The notes under the pieces were generated by a model. It was not told the DNA's origin. It did not search any database and saw nothing but the letters and a program-made list of their open reading frames with translations. From positions 60,480 to 124,479 of the forward strand of contig JANQJU010000005.1 in assembly GCA_028281495.1 (NCBI GenBank): a stretch of 64,000 nucleotides of DNA. Reading direction: 5' to 3'. This stretch comes from SAR324 cluster bacterium. GTDB taxonomy: Bacteria; SAR324; NAC60-12. Both the position numbers and the translations under genes were made by a program. Below are positions 31,401 through 39,180 of the stretch, piece after piece. Within the stretch, counting starts at the first letter, position 1. The number at the start of each line of letters is the position of its first letter.

Positions 31401-32655
31401 TCTCAACAATGGCCTGGGAGAGGCAGTGATTACCAACTACGATGGAGCAGAAGTGGTGGTACGCGTAGAAAATGTGTTGGGAGCAGGGGGAATTCTGAGG
31501 TTTTCTCATCCCGTGAGCGTCGGGGCAACGGATCCGATTGATTTACGAGGCGAAGCGGGCGTGCCTTTCTTTTTGCCTGCTGGAGTGAACCTAGTGCAGT
31601 TACAAGCCGCGAACTCAGCGGGTTTTCAAAGCAGTTCCGTGACTGCCGTAACGGTTTCCCAACGAGCAGGAACCAGCGTCCGACTCACAGGCACCCCCTC
31701 ACGAGATGCCGTGCAACTCCAACTACAATTTACGGGAATTACGGATTATACCAATGTGGCTTTGTATTTATGGCATAACGGGACGTGGATAGATCGTTCC
31801 GATGCTCTCGATAATGTTCTGCAAAATCAGCTGGGGTTGACCGTGCCGGTATCTTCCCGTGGGGATCAAGAAATTCAAGCCTTCCTGGGGTTTCCCGATA
31901 CCACGGGAGCGTTCACCGAGGTCGCCCAAAGCGAGCGGATTCTCGTACAACCCACGGATCTGGTGCCCCGAGTTTCTGCCAGCAGCATCGAGTTCAGTGA
32001 TCAAGATAGCGATTCGGGACAGATTTCAGGGACCATCACCATCGGCCGAGCCATATTAGAAGATTCGATCTCGCACTACACCCTCGCTTTAGGAGCGTTG
32101 GAGGCCAGTGACAACGAGGAGAACCCAACCGAAGGCGAGTTCAATGTGTTGTGTGTCTTGGATCAATTTGCCACAGGAGAAACCTCCTTGACTTACACAC
32201 TGCCGGATAACTCGGTTATTGATTCGAAGGCAACCCATTTTTTAGTGTCGACCTCGAATGCCAACGGAGAGCATACCACACTCACCTCACTCGAATTGTT
32301 GGACAAAGGGTTGGGATTGCCCACGGAAAGAGCACAAAGCGTTTCGTTTTCCGATACCAATACGCAGCAGGATGTGTTGCAAGGAACCATTCGGATCGTC
32401 CGCGCCGTAGATGAAAGTGAAGTGGCGGCTTATATCCTCTATTGGGGAGCGAGTAACACCGATAAAGTGGAATACGTCCAAACCGATAAACTCACGGCGG
32501 ACCCAATTGATTTTGTACCCAAAACTGGGAATACTATTGAATACACTTTGCCACGAACCACACGTCCCACCGGGGCTACCCATATCCTGGTCTTCACGTT
32601 CAATGCAGTGGGCGAGATGGAAACAGGAATCGGTACGGCTATTGTGGATTTATAA
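28441..32655 (+). CDS. Large surface lipoprotein with carboxypeptidase-regulatory-like and YWG repeats
   Basis: This is a 1404-residue lipoprotein starting at ATG 28441 (signal with lipobox LLIGC). The frame opens slightly upstream at a TTG, but the ATG fits the signal peptide better. Several carboxypeptidase-regulatory-like (CarbopepD_reg) beta-sandwiches are seen, e.g. GEVTGVLRDAGTSAPIAGAV ending GAYQFSNVPDGAYQV, and GSVFGQLVDANDASTLDGAE ending GIFQIDNIPSPG. The last ~230 residues contain two copies of the FSDxDxxxGxIxGTIxIxRA/LYWG repeat shared with the protein at 25967. It is probably on the outer surface or periplasmic face of the outer membrane and may bind partner proteins or glycans. 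No catalytic motif. It is followed after 15 bases by the next gene of the same strand. Confidence 0.8.
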   Translation: MSFREVRRYLGWILVGMLLIGCNSGGTSKEFFEQATVVSETVPLRTDAEGGYSGVINGVNVIGRLLNPDGSGIPGLPLIFNTEGGTTTLQINPLGSFHTRRFPTQTIAIDQATLATGDLGLRFLTPQLGVVAPLEARQLSAAGEFPAGVACSTAISTEDKTLFTEAVVNMEQTARWDMNISCLTQHLQTRLHVLSQMALLPQTGLLTTALNDLFAGGSVFAGILSEARGRDQQVMDPPSFRFQGQIRPIVTDFLRGQSAADIENLVENGAELTAFLYDATSNTWDNVSGVEVYQNNGAGWSGVGTTSGNCLASLAEMSGNHAVCTTDFLAEWPSAIVFAIRSPNVVSGLQVQVVQAGDSAAVPNATVIVNGQLPQLANAQGTTTAFSLAAPTSGVINITAVAQGHRAQSINVAASNASNSTQTITLPAIDTTTVVLQGQVNDAQSQPTNGTSVALQLPTLLSQHLVTASSETGFAVGYSDDATYTWSYRSITDGALQPFVREDLVGKQEQHHLQPAEMLSVFNAAGTYELQVDITRSKTVGGAVQTYTESFPGVLVHVTAENQQFEPGDLVCQNLQSTEADPTPPTALQVSEIEVATPFSPFMISAQTDDTGAFQFTGFDATACPFLSYHVAQNGVNTIEKIWQGLTTCDNAVAASLTPAVLGEVTGVLRDAGTSAPIAGAVVELRHPLSITDDSGTALPKAFPAGNALAITDGQGAYQFSNVPDGAYQVFADSPSSLANFYLFSESDPLTVSEGNSVQQDLVLEPRNTVTISNIQAPFLGNVSIDVPQGEQFGVFRATAYQSINFDDHAFSQLLNAEGTIYLTINDVRISQAFSENGTVEVTFPLNPGLNRVQVHLETDNGVYHTPTHYIETRVDRGSVFGQLVDANDASTLDGAEVTVRAAGFLTSVQTAADGIFQIDNIPSPGDIELMITHAGHQSSQQVLYLQTGHQEDLSSVALPPTALTFETPPVITASYEQQALSFQTNVLNNGLGEAVITNYDGAEVVVRVENVLGAGGILRFSHPVSVGATDPIDLRGEAGVPFFLPAGVNLVQLQAANSAGFQSSSVTAVTVSQRAGTSVRLTGTPSRDAVQLQLQFTGITDYTNVALYLWHNGTWIDRSDALDNVLQNQLGLTVPVSSRGDQEIQAFLGFPDTTGAFTEVAQSERILVQPTDLVPRVSASSIEFSDQDSDSGQISGTITIGRAILEDSISHYTLALGALEASDNEENPTEGEFNVLCVLDQFATGETSLTYTLPDNSVIDSKATHFLVSTSNANGEHTTLTSLELLDKGLGLPTERAQSVSFSDTNTQQDVLQGTIRIVRAVDESEVAAYILYWGASNTDKVEYVQTDKLTADPIDFVPKTGNTIEYTLPRTTRPTGATHILVFTFNAVGEMETGIGTAIVDL

Positions 32656-32670
32656 TCACGAAAGGACCCT

Positions 32671-33696
32671 ATGAAAAAATGCGGTATTCTTTTTTTGTTT
32701 TGTTGGCTGTTGGCCTTTCCGCTTCAAGCGCAGGATTTGTTGAGTTCGGTGCAGCGTGGTCAAAGTGCTTTGTCGATTGCAGAAGACATCAGTGAAGTGT
32801 TACCGGGAATCCAAGCCGAATTGCCAGAAGGCATTCAACGCTTGGCTGTCTGGTTTGTTTACAACGAACCCATTGACGAAAACTCTCGGGTGGATTTGGA
32901 AGGAGCCGTCCGCCAACAATTACAAGACGGCCTGACTGTGGAAGTGGCGGAATGTGATGAATGTGGAGAAATCGAATACATCCAAGAAGGCGATGATCAA
33001 GTGCGGATCGTACGGGGGATTTCGAACCTAGAGCGCCGTCAACGTTTGGCTAAGGAGTTGGAGGCCCAATCGATACTGATGGTCTCAGTGTATGATGTCC
33101 AAGAAAAGCAATCCATTCTGTTCCAAGTGTACCCCTTGGATGACAAACCGTTCACATTTTCACGGTCACTCACTCAAGCACCTCAGATCGTGAATGTGTT
33201 TGCTGGGGTGATGAATTTGTTGCTGAATTTTGAATCAACGCAACGGCCTTCTAGCACCGATTCAACCCGCCGAGTTAAAAACGCAGATCTGACCCATTCT
33301 GCTTTTGTGGTCGGGGTCGAATTGCCTGTACTTGAAATTTCTCCCAACTTCTTTGGTGGCAAAACCGACGCGGTGGCGAGTGTCCTGATGTTCCGAGGCC
33401 AAACCGAGGGGCTGGGTAGTGGCTTGAGCGAATTCAGCGATGCCAAGAACCTGACGGGGATCGTCTTGGAAGGCGGCGTCGCGTACACCCGGGGACGACT
33501 CACCGGGACGTTGGGATTGGCTCAGGTTTTATCTGATCCTATCAACAACCCGAACTATCTTAAATTAGGGGGGCGTGCGGATTTAACCCAACAATTGAAT
33601 TTGAGTTTCGCGTACCTCTTTCCCATCTCCAGCGGAGGCGATTCTCCGACGCTTCTCCAAGGTTTCTATGCGACCTTGGGTTGGTACTGGAGGTAA
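32671..33696 (+). CDS. Exported protein with CsgG/TolB-N-like half and barrel-like half
   Basis: This is a 341-residue protein. The signal peptide (residues 1-20, ending LQA) is followed by an alpha/beta region with IQRLAVWF, LERRQRLAKELEAQSILMV and a strand-rich SILFQVYPLD, the pattern of CsgG/LpoB/TolB-N-like periplasmic domains that sit at outer-membrane assemblies. The C-terminal half alternates Gly, aromatic and polar residues (GGVAYTRGRLTGTLGLAQVL; LNLSFAYLFPIS) and ends in GWYWR, which suggests a small outer-membrane barrel. The start has AAGGA upstream. The fold assignment rests on pattern only. Context suggests an envelope part of the giant-protein/motor machine. Confidence 0.72.
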   Translation: MKKCGILFLFCWLLAFPLQAQDLLSSVQRGQSALSIAEDISEVLPGIQAELPEGIQRLAVWFVYNEPIDENSRVDLEGAVRQQLQDGLTVEVAECDECGEIEYIQEGDDQVRIVRGISNLERRQRLAKELEAQSILMVSVYDVQEKQSILFQVYPLDDKPFTFSRSLTQAPQIVNVFAGVMNLLLNFESTQRPSSTDSTRRVKNADLTHSAFVVGVELPVLEISPNFFGGKTDAVASVLMFRGQTEGLGSGLSEFSDAKNLTGIVLEGGVAYTRGRLTGTLGLAQVLSDPINNPNYLKLGGRADLTQQLNLSFAYLFPISSGGDSPTLLQGFYATLGWYWR

Positions 33697-33738
33697 CTTT
33701 GTTGCAAATGGCATCGCAGGTTGCGAACCCGATTGAGC

Positions 33739-33818
33739 AACATCATTGAGCAACTGAACAACATCATTGAACAACTGAACAACATCATTGAACAACTGAA
33801 CAACATCATTGAACAACA
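33739..33818. repeat. 21-bp tandem repeat, about 3.8 copies, in an operon spacer
   Basis: The unit AACATCATTGAACAACTGAA plus a final C is repeated at 33739-33759 (one substitution), 33760-33780, 33781-33801 and partially at 33802-33818. It fills the 156-base gap between the barrel-like gene and the next lipoprotein. The unit is 21 bases, and one frame reads as a perfect heptad NNIIEQL joined in frame to the downstream gene, but translation from there would bury that gene's signal peptide. Confidence 0.92.
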
Positions 33819-33852
33819 CCATCCAAAACCCATTTATTCTGATGAGGTCACT

Positions 33853-35868
33853 ATGAACCGGATCATCAACCTACCTTTTTTCCTCTGTGGGGTGCTTCTT
33901 GCCACTGGTTGTACGATTGCCGAAAAGGCTCTTGAACAACCCGCAACACAGCGTCCCAAGGAAACACGGACGATCTTTAGCAGCATCCGAGAGGATGAGG
34001 AAACCAAGGCCAAACAAGAGATCACCTTGACCGAAACCCGGGAAAACGACACACGACGAATGGGAGTCCGCGTCTTGAACAAAGGGCAACTGGTCGAAAA
34101 GTCATTTGACCTCACCCCAGGGAATCCCAACGTGGATGAAGTGGTGAAAATGGAGATTCCGGGAGACGGGATTGGAGATGACCGAGGGGAAGGCGGTGAA
34201 GGCGGAGATGGATCTGGCGGAGGAGACGGACAACAGAAACGCAGCCCTGCCGATGAACGACAGATCTTATTAGCCGATTTGTCGCATTTTATGGATGATG
34301 TTCAACAACAACGCGAATCCCAACTGCGCAAAACCTTGGATAAACAAAATGAGGATCTGCAAGAGAATGTTTTGGATGCCTTGGACCAAGGTCTCCAAAA
34401 TTTGGAAGACGAGCTTGCCGAAAACCGAGGGGCAACCGACCAGCAGATTCAAGCGGCTGCCGCAGCATTGGGGAATCAGTTGGATGATCTCGCATCAAAG
34501 GCTGACGACCTGAAATCGGGTCAAGACGCCTCTTCCCAGAATCAAAAGCAGCTGCAAGAACAAATGCGTGAAGCGGCGAGTCAGCCTTCCAACCTTTCCG
34601 AGGACAGTTTGGAAAGTATTGAAGACCTTCTCGAAGAATCCAAAGCTCCAGTACAGGTGGATGATCAAACGATGGCCCAAATCGAGCTGATGTTTAACGA
34701 AAGCCGCCAAGCTCCTGCCAAGCTGGATAATGAGAGTTTACAGCAAATTGAAGCGATGGTGACCACTCGGGATTTGTCAGCCAATTTGAATGACGACAGC
34801 TTGAGTAAAATCCAAGAATTATTGGATCAACAACGACCGACCGCGAGCTTAGACCAAAACACGATGGATGCTCTGAAAGATCTGCTCAATGAACAGCAAC
34901 AAGCCGGGCTGAGCCCTGCAAGCGAAGCCGCCTTCCGGCAGATGTTGGATGATCAACCCAAAGAATCGACCTTGGATGAAGAGACCCTCGCGAAGTTGCA
35001 GCAAATGCTAGACAACCAAAAACCCAAACCCTCCCCCTTGGACGACAACACGTTGCAAGCGTTGGAAGAATTGTTGGCCCAGCAAGAGACACCTCCCGTC
35101 AAGTTAGACGAAGAGACGCTGAAACAACTCGAAGAAATGCTGAAAGAAGAGCCTCCTGTTGAAGAGGAAGAAGAAAAGCCTCAATTGGCCAAGCTGGACG
35201 AAGACACCTTGCAACAATTGCAGGAAATGCTCGCGCAACCGCCTCAATTGACTTTGGATGAAGAAAGCCTCCGTCAGTTGGGAGAAGCCATGAGCCAAGC
35301 CAATACGACGACCCTGGACGAGCGCAGCTATGAGCGGATGGAGGAATTATTGGCGGAAAATCGAAACAACGTGCAACTCGATCCGCGGGTCTTGCAAGAG
35401 TTGAAACAACAACTGGAATCGCAGCAAGCCACGTCGTTGGACGAATCGAGTATGGAAGCCATCAAAAGAGCCATCAAAGAAGAACAAGAACGCCTCCAGC
35501 GTGAGTTGGAAGATCGTTTGGATGCGTTGCGCAGTGGCAATCAGGACGTTTCCAATCAACTCCAAGAGGTGGCCCAAAATATTTCGGAGCAACGGAAAGA
35601 AGCCAAAAGCGCCAAAGAATACCTGGCCCGGATCAAAGACGCCGCCAAAAATGAGGATTATACCCGTGCTTTGGATGAGCTGACCGAAGCCTTGCGACAC
35701 ACCCCTCAAAAAGAACATCAGCTGTTGCGTCAGCAAGCGGGGAGCGTCTTGCTGTTCATGGCTCTCGATAGTTGGGTAAAAGCCAATGCTGAAGTTCCCA
35801 CCCAGAATTTGCAGCAACGGATCACGTTGCTTAAGAAATTCATCCAAAATCTGTATCGACGAGGTTAA
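33853..35868 (+). CDS. Lipoprotein with 14 acidic LDExTLxxLxxML repeats and TPR-like C-terminus
   Basis: This is a 671-residue protein starting at ATG 33853, chosen because GAGG precedes it and a lipoprotein signal with lipobox LLATGC follows; the open frame extends upstream through the 21-bp repeat. After the signal come a charged region, a Gly/Asp/Glu-rich linker (about residues 102-131), a helical coiled-coil segment, and from about residue 246 to 550 roughly 14 copies of a 20-30-residue helical repeat (LDEETLKQLEEMLKEEPP, LDEDTLQQLQEMLAQPP, LDDNTLQALEELLAQQ). A coiled coil (EEQERLQRELEDRLDALR) and a TPR-like end (KDAAKNEDYTRALDELTEAL) follow. It may be a long periplasmic strut or scaffold between outer membrane and motor, which is inference. 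No enzyme motif. Confidence 0.8.
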   Translation: MNRIINLPFFLCGVLLATGCTIAEKALEQPATQRPKETRTIFSSIREDEETKAKQEITLTETRENDTRRMGVRVLNKGQLVEKSFDLTPGNPNVDEVVKMEIPGDGIGDDRGEGGEGGDGSGGGDGQQKRSPADERQILLADLSHFMDDVQQQRESQLRKTLDKQNEDLQENVLDALDQGLQNLEDELAENRGATDQQIQAAAAALGNQLDDLASKADDLKSGQDASSQNQKQLQEQMREAASQPSNLSEDSLESIEDLLEESKAPVQVDDQTMAQIELMFNESRQAPAKLDNESLQQIEAMVTTRDLSANLNDDSLSKIQELLDQQRPTASLDQNTMDALKDLLNEQQQAGLSPASEAAFRQMLDDQPKESTLDEETLAKLQQMLDNQKPKPSPLDDNTLQALEELLAQQETPPVKLDEETLKQLEEMLKEEPPVEEEEEKPQLAKLDEDTLQQLQEMLAQPPQLTLDEESLRQLGEAMSQANTTTLDERSYERMEELLAENRNNVQLDPRVLQELKQQLESQQATSLDESSMEAIKRAIKEEQERLQRELEDRLDALRSGNQDVSNQLQEVAQNISEQRKEAKSAKEYLARIKDAAKNEDYTRALDELTEALRHTPQKEHQLLRQQAGSVLLFMALDSWVKANAEVPTQNLQQRITLLKKFIQNLYRRG

Positions 35869-35918
35869 ACCACACTTCGCGATATCCGTAACGTTCAACT
35901 CTTATGGAAAAGGTCGAT

Positions 35919-38144
35919 ATGAAATCGATTCATCTCTTGCTGCTGCTCCTGGGATTCACGCTTCTGAGCTACAGTCCGATTTACGCCCAAGATTTTTCTT
36001 TGGATGATCTGTTAGATGCTGATGCTGCCTCCAGCGATTCCTCTTCTGGAAAATCGAATACTTCAGAAAACCTGGGAATGTCCTTAGGAGACATGATCGA
36101 TACCGATACCGAAGGCAGTGCTCCAGCAGCAACCAAGCCCAAAGCCACACCCAAGCCCAAGGCAACACCCAAACCCGCTGCTAAGGCTACGGTGCAGAAA
36201 CCCAAACCGGCCGCTTCCAGCAAACCCAAACCCCAAACGGTTAAAAGTACGCCTCAGCCGAAGCCTAAAGCACAACCCAAAGCTCAGCCCAAAGCCACGG
36301 TGCAGAAACCCAAACCGGCTGCTTCCAGCAAACCCAAGCCTCAAACGGTAAAAAACACGCCTCAGCCGAAGCCTAAAGCACAACCCAAAGCACAACCCAA
36401 AGCTTCTAAGCCGACGCCGACTCAAACCGTGTCCACTCCAGCCGCTTCTAGTCCGACGGCTGCGGCAACCCCTTCTGCAACCCCAGCAGCCCAATCTTCT
36501 CGAAGCTCCCAACCGGCCGTCCAAACCACACCCGCAGTAAATCGACCCAATCCTGTGAGAAATACAACTTCGGTATCGGATTTGGATACTGCATTAGAAG
36601 CCGATGCCACCACTGAACAAACCCGGTTGGACGAATACCTCATCACCAGCCGAAAGGTTCCGATTCCAATCAAATTGGAAAAATTGTTGTGGGACGACAT
36701 GCAACAGAATCTGGTGCAACCGGAATTGCTCCGACGCCGCATTGAAAAGCGAACAAAAGAGCAATTGGTTTTGGGAGATTTTGGAGTGAATATTGCCGAT
36801 CCTTCCACCGAGTACAAAGGGATCGATTCTTTGGAATACAGCCATTTGCGATTGTATGTGTTGTCGCCATTAGCCGATCCGGAAGGTTTAAAGCGGCGTA
36901 TTGAAGAAGCTTCGGTGAATCTGAATTTCTCTCGTGGATTTGATCAATTCGAAACCATTATCGTGGGGAAAATGTTGGAAAATGCCAATGTGCGTTTGGA
37001 AGACATGTCAGGGGCATGGCAGCTCAAGCAACTTTTCTCCTTTATCGACAACCTGAAATCGGCACAACAAGCTTATCTCGAACAAGATGACGCTCGTATG
37101 GACAACAGTTGGAAACGTGCCCAAGACGCTGCTCGTCAGGTGCCCCCCGAAATCCAGACACTGGCCATGCGTTTTTTATGGTTTGAACCCAATGTGGAGC
37201 GTTCCACGACGATGTACAACCGACTGTCTTTTTGGGGATTGGTGGGTGGCATCGCGCTAGTCATGATGGTTCTGGGATGGTTCCTCAGTCGTAACTTAGG
37301 GTACCAACGGAAACAAATCGATACCTTGGCCAAAGCGTTGGAGCAATATGATAAAGCCAAACGACAAGAGAATCTGGATAGCGGCTTGTTTGCCAAAACC
37401 AGTGGAATGGGAGCCTCGCTTTCCTCTCAAACAGAAGGGAAGTCCTCCAAAAACGATGAGGAAGCTCCTTTCAATTTTCTCCTCGAACTCAATGCCCACG
37501 CTTTTGAGCTGCTAACGGACAAGGAGTCATTACCCGTTAAGGCCGTGGCCGTGAACGAATTGTCGCAATCGGTGGCTTTGGAATATGTTCAAGGGCTGGA
37601 AGAAACGGCTCAGTTGGAACTCATGAAGGAGTTGGGACGTATCAAAGATATTCCCCTCACCAAGGTTTATGAGATTGCGAAACATTTGCAGGCCAAAGCG
37701 AAAAAAATGGGCTTGCCGCATACACAAAAAGTCGATGGGGTGGAACAGGCCATTTTTCTCACCAGCTCTCTCGGTTCCAACTTCCGAGATCGTGTGCTTT
37801 CTTCCTTGGACAAAAATAGCGGACACTTGAAAGATGAAATCGAAGCCCGCAGCTTTGATTTCGACGCCTTGCCATTGATCAATCGAGATAAACTCAAAGG
37901 CTTGTTGGATGAAGTGGGGATTTTCATTGCCTTGACTGCGGTGATGGACTCGCCTCCAGAAGTTCAAGCGGCGGTGGAAGACTGTTTTGATGAAGTCAAT
38001 CGAGGTCAAGTGAAAGAATTGTTGGAACGTGAAAATCCTTCCAAGCAGGATATTGGCCGTCTCCGCAACGTCTTGATCTCTCAGATTCAAGCCAACGCAG
38101 AAACGCTCGAACTGAAACAAGTGATGCATCAGTGGCATAAGTGA
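35919..38144 (+). CDS. Membrane-anchored FliG-like rotor protein with Lys/Pro-rich periplasmic arm
   Basis: This is a protein of about 741 residues. The ATG at 35919 has AAAAGG upstream; a frame ATG at 35904 does not. Order: signal peptide (ending SPIYA), Asp/Ser-rich stretch, Lys/Pro/Ala-rich repeats (about 68-168), a folded periplasmic region (about 220-425), one membrane helix (about 437-460, FWGLVGGIALVMMVLGWFLS), then a cytoplasmic part from about 524. That part follows the FliG middle and C-terminal plan: VKAVAVNELSQSVALEYV, VDGVEQAIFLTSSLGS, HLKDEIEARSFDFDALPLIN, then KLKGLLDEVG. The EHPQ motif of flagellar FliG is not present. FliG is the rotor protein contacted by MotA, and motA- and motB-like genes follow directly. 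It resembles an MS-ring-type anchor fused to FliG. Homology is judged by eye. Confidence 0.75.
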   Translation: MKSIHLLLLLLGFTLLSYSPIYAQDFSLDDLLDADAASSDSSSGKSNTSENLGMSLGDMIDTDTEGSAPAATKPKATPKPKATPKPAAKATVQKPKPAASSKPKPQTVKSTPQPKPKAQPKAQPKATVQKPKPAASSKPKPQTVKNTPQPKPKAQPKAQPKASKPTPTQTVSTPAASSPTAAATPSATPAAQSSRSSQPAVQTTPAVNRPNPVRNTTSVSDLDTALEADATTEQTRLDEYLITSRKVPIPIKLEKLLWDDMQQNLVQPELLRRRIEKRTKEQLVLGDFGVNIADPSTEYKGIDSLEYSHLRLYVLSPLADPEGLKRRIEEASVNLNFSRGFDQFETIIVGKMLENANVRLEDMSGAWQLKQLFSFIDNLKSAQQAYLEQDDARMDNSWKRAQDAARQVPPEIQTLAMRFLWFEPNVERSTTMYNRLSFWGLVGGIALVMMVLGWFLSRNLGYQRKQIDTLAKALEQYDKAKRQENLDSGLFAKTSGMGASLSSQTEGKSSKNDEEAPFNFLLELNAHAFELLTDKESLPVKAVAVNELSQSVALEYVQGLEETAQLELMKELGRIKDIPLTKVYEIAKHLQAKAKKMGLPHTQKVDGVEQAIFLTSSLGSNFRDRVLSSLDKNSGHLKDEIEARSFDFDALPLINRDKLKGLLDEVGIFIALTAVMDSPPEVQAAVEDCFDEVNRGQVKELLERENPSKQDIGRLRNVLISQIQANAETLELKQVMHQWHK
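36189..36410 (+). repeat. Two copies of a 108-bp Lys/Pro-coding repeat
   Basis: ACGGTGCAGAAACCCAAACC begins at 36189 and again at 36297, and each copy continues through an AAACCCAA/CCTCAGCCGAAGCC pattern, giving a period of 108 bases (36 codons). It encodes VQKPKPAASSKPKPQTVK-type arms within the FliG-like protein. The few differences are mostly silent, so the duplication is young or maintained by recombination. Confidence 0.8.
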
Positions 38145-38193
38145 TCTGTCGCCCCAGCCAATCAACCATTCACCTTAACTGCAAAGAGTAGCT

Positions 38194-39153
38194 ATGTGGA
38201 ATATCAGCACGTTAATCGGAATTCTTATTGGTGTGGCCGCTTTGTATTTTGCGATTGTTTCCAATGCCACCCAGCCCACATTTGAGATCCCTAATCCCAA
38301 CGATGACCCAACCATTGCCGCCGTCACCCAACCGCCACCTGAAGTGGACTATTTTGATCTGAGTGAGGAAGCGCAGCAGAATATCTGGCGGTTTCTGGAT
38401 TTGAGTTCGTTTCTGATTGTGTTTGGCGGTGTGGTGTCTTCGGTGATGATCGCGTTTTCGTTCCGTCGGATTCTTCGCTGTTTGTTTTCATTGACCATTT
38501 TATCCTACATTCGCTTTTTTCGGGAACGGCTCGATTTACGAGAACCTTATATCTCACCGAGGCGGTGGCATAAAAACTTAGAACACATTTATGCTTCCTC
38601 TCTAAAAATGGCGGTCAAGCGATCCCGCGGGGAACACCTCACCGATGCCGATATCGAAAATCTGGAACATGAAAAATTGCGACAGTGGGTGCGGAAGTTC
38701 ATTGCCATTGAAGTGGTCCAGGAAAAAGCCATGAAAACGATCATGGATGCCGAAATCGCAGAAGCCAACCGGCAGGCAGATGAAGATATCGAGCTTTTAG
38801 ACTTCATGGCCCAGGCGAGTCCTGCCTTTGGCATGGTGGGAACCGTCATCGGTCTCGTGTTGTTGATGTCACAAGCCCAAGGTCGCAATATCAGTGAGAT
38901 CATTGCCGCGATGTCTTTGGCTTTGGTCACAACGCTGTATGGTGTACTGATGGCCAACCTCGTGTTTTACCCGTTGTCTTCCAAGCGGGCCCAGTTGCAG
39001 GAAGCCCATCAACGCATCTTCCTCATGGTTCGCGACAGCATCCTGTTGCTGCGTCGCAAAGAATTGCCCAGCGTGGCGCGTGATGAATTGGTCAACCATT
39101 TGCCAGAAGGCGCTCGCTCTCAATTCCTCCAAAACCCGGATCTGTTGAAATAA
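38194..39153 (+). CDS. MotA/TolQ/ExbB-type proton-channel protein
   Basis: This is a 319-residue inner-membrane protein with four hydrophobic segments: about 4-26, 68-92, 208-227 and 236-266. The third begins SPAFGMVGTVIGLVLLMSQ and the fourth ALVTTLYGVLMANLVFYPLS; the conserved prolines (Pro210 and the one in FYPLS) and the GxxGTVxGL motif are those of MotA/TolQ/ExbB proteins. The large cytoplasmic loop (about 93-205) is charged and helical, as in MotA, where it contacts FliG. It forms the stator with the next gene's product, coupling ion flow to force. It lies 49 bases after the FliG-like gene and 27 before the MotB-like gene, in an order matching function. No flagellar structural genes are nearby. 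Confidence 0.88.
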   Translation: MWNISTLIGILIGVAALYFAIVSNATQPTFEIPNPNDDPTIAAVTQPPPEVDYFDLSEEAQQNIWRFLDLSSFLIVFGGVVSSVMIAFSFRRILRCLFSLTILSYIRFFRERLDLREPYISPRRWHKNLEHIYASSLKMAVKRSRGEHLTDADIENLEHEKLRQWVRKFIAIEVVQEKAMKTIMDAEIAEANRQADEDIELLDFMAQASPAFGMVGTVIGLVLLMSQAQGRNISEIIAAMSLALVTTLYGVLMANLVFYPLSSKRAQLQEAHQRIFLMVRDSILLLRRKELPSVARDELVNHLPEGARSQFLQNPDLLK

Positions 39154-39180
39154 CCCAGGACCTGCTGCCATCGAGTTTCT

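Noticed and set aside
33721..33852. Upstream extension of the 33853 lipoprotein through the heptad repeat
   Set aside because: It would place 44 residues before a good lipoprotein signal; the ATG at 33853 has its own GAGG ribosome-binding site.
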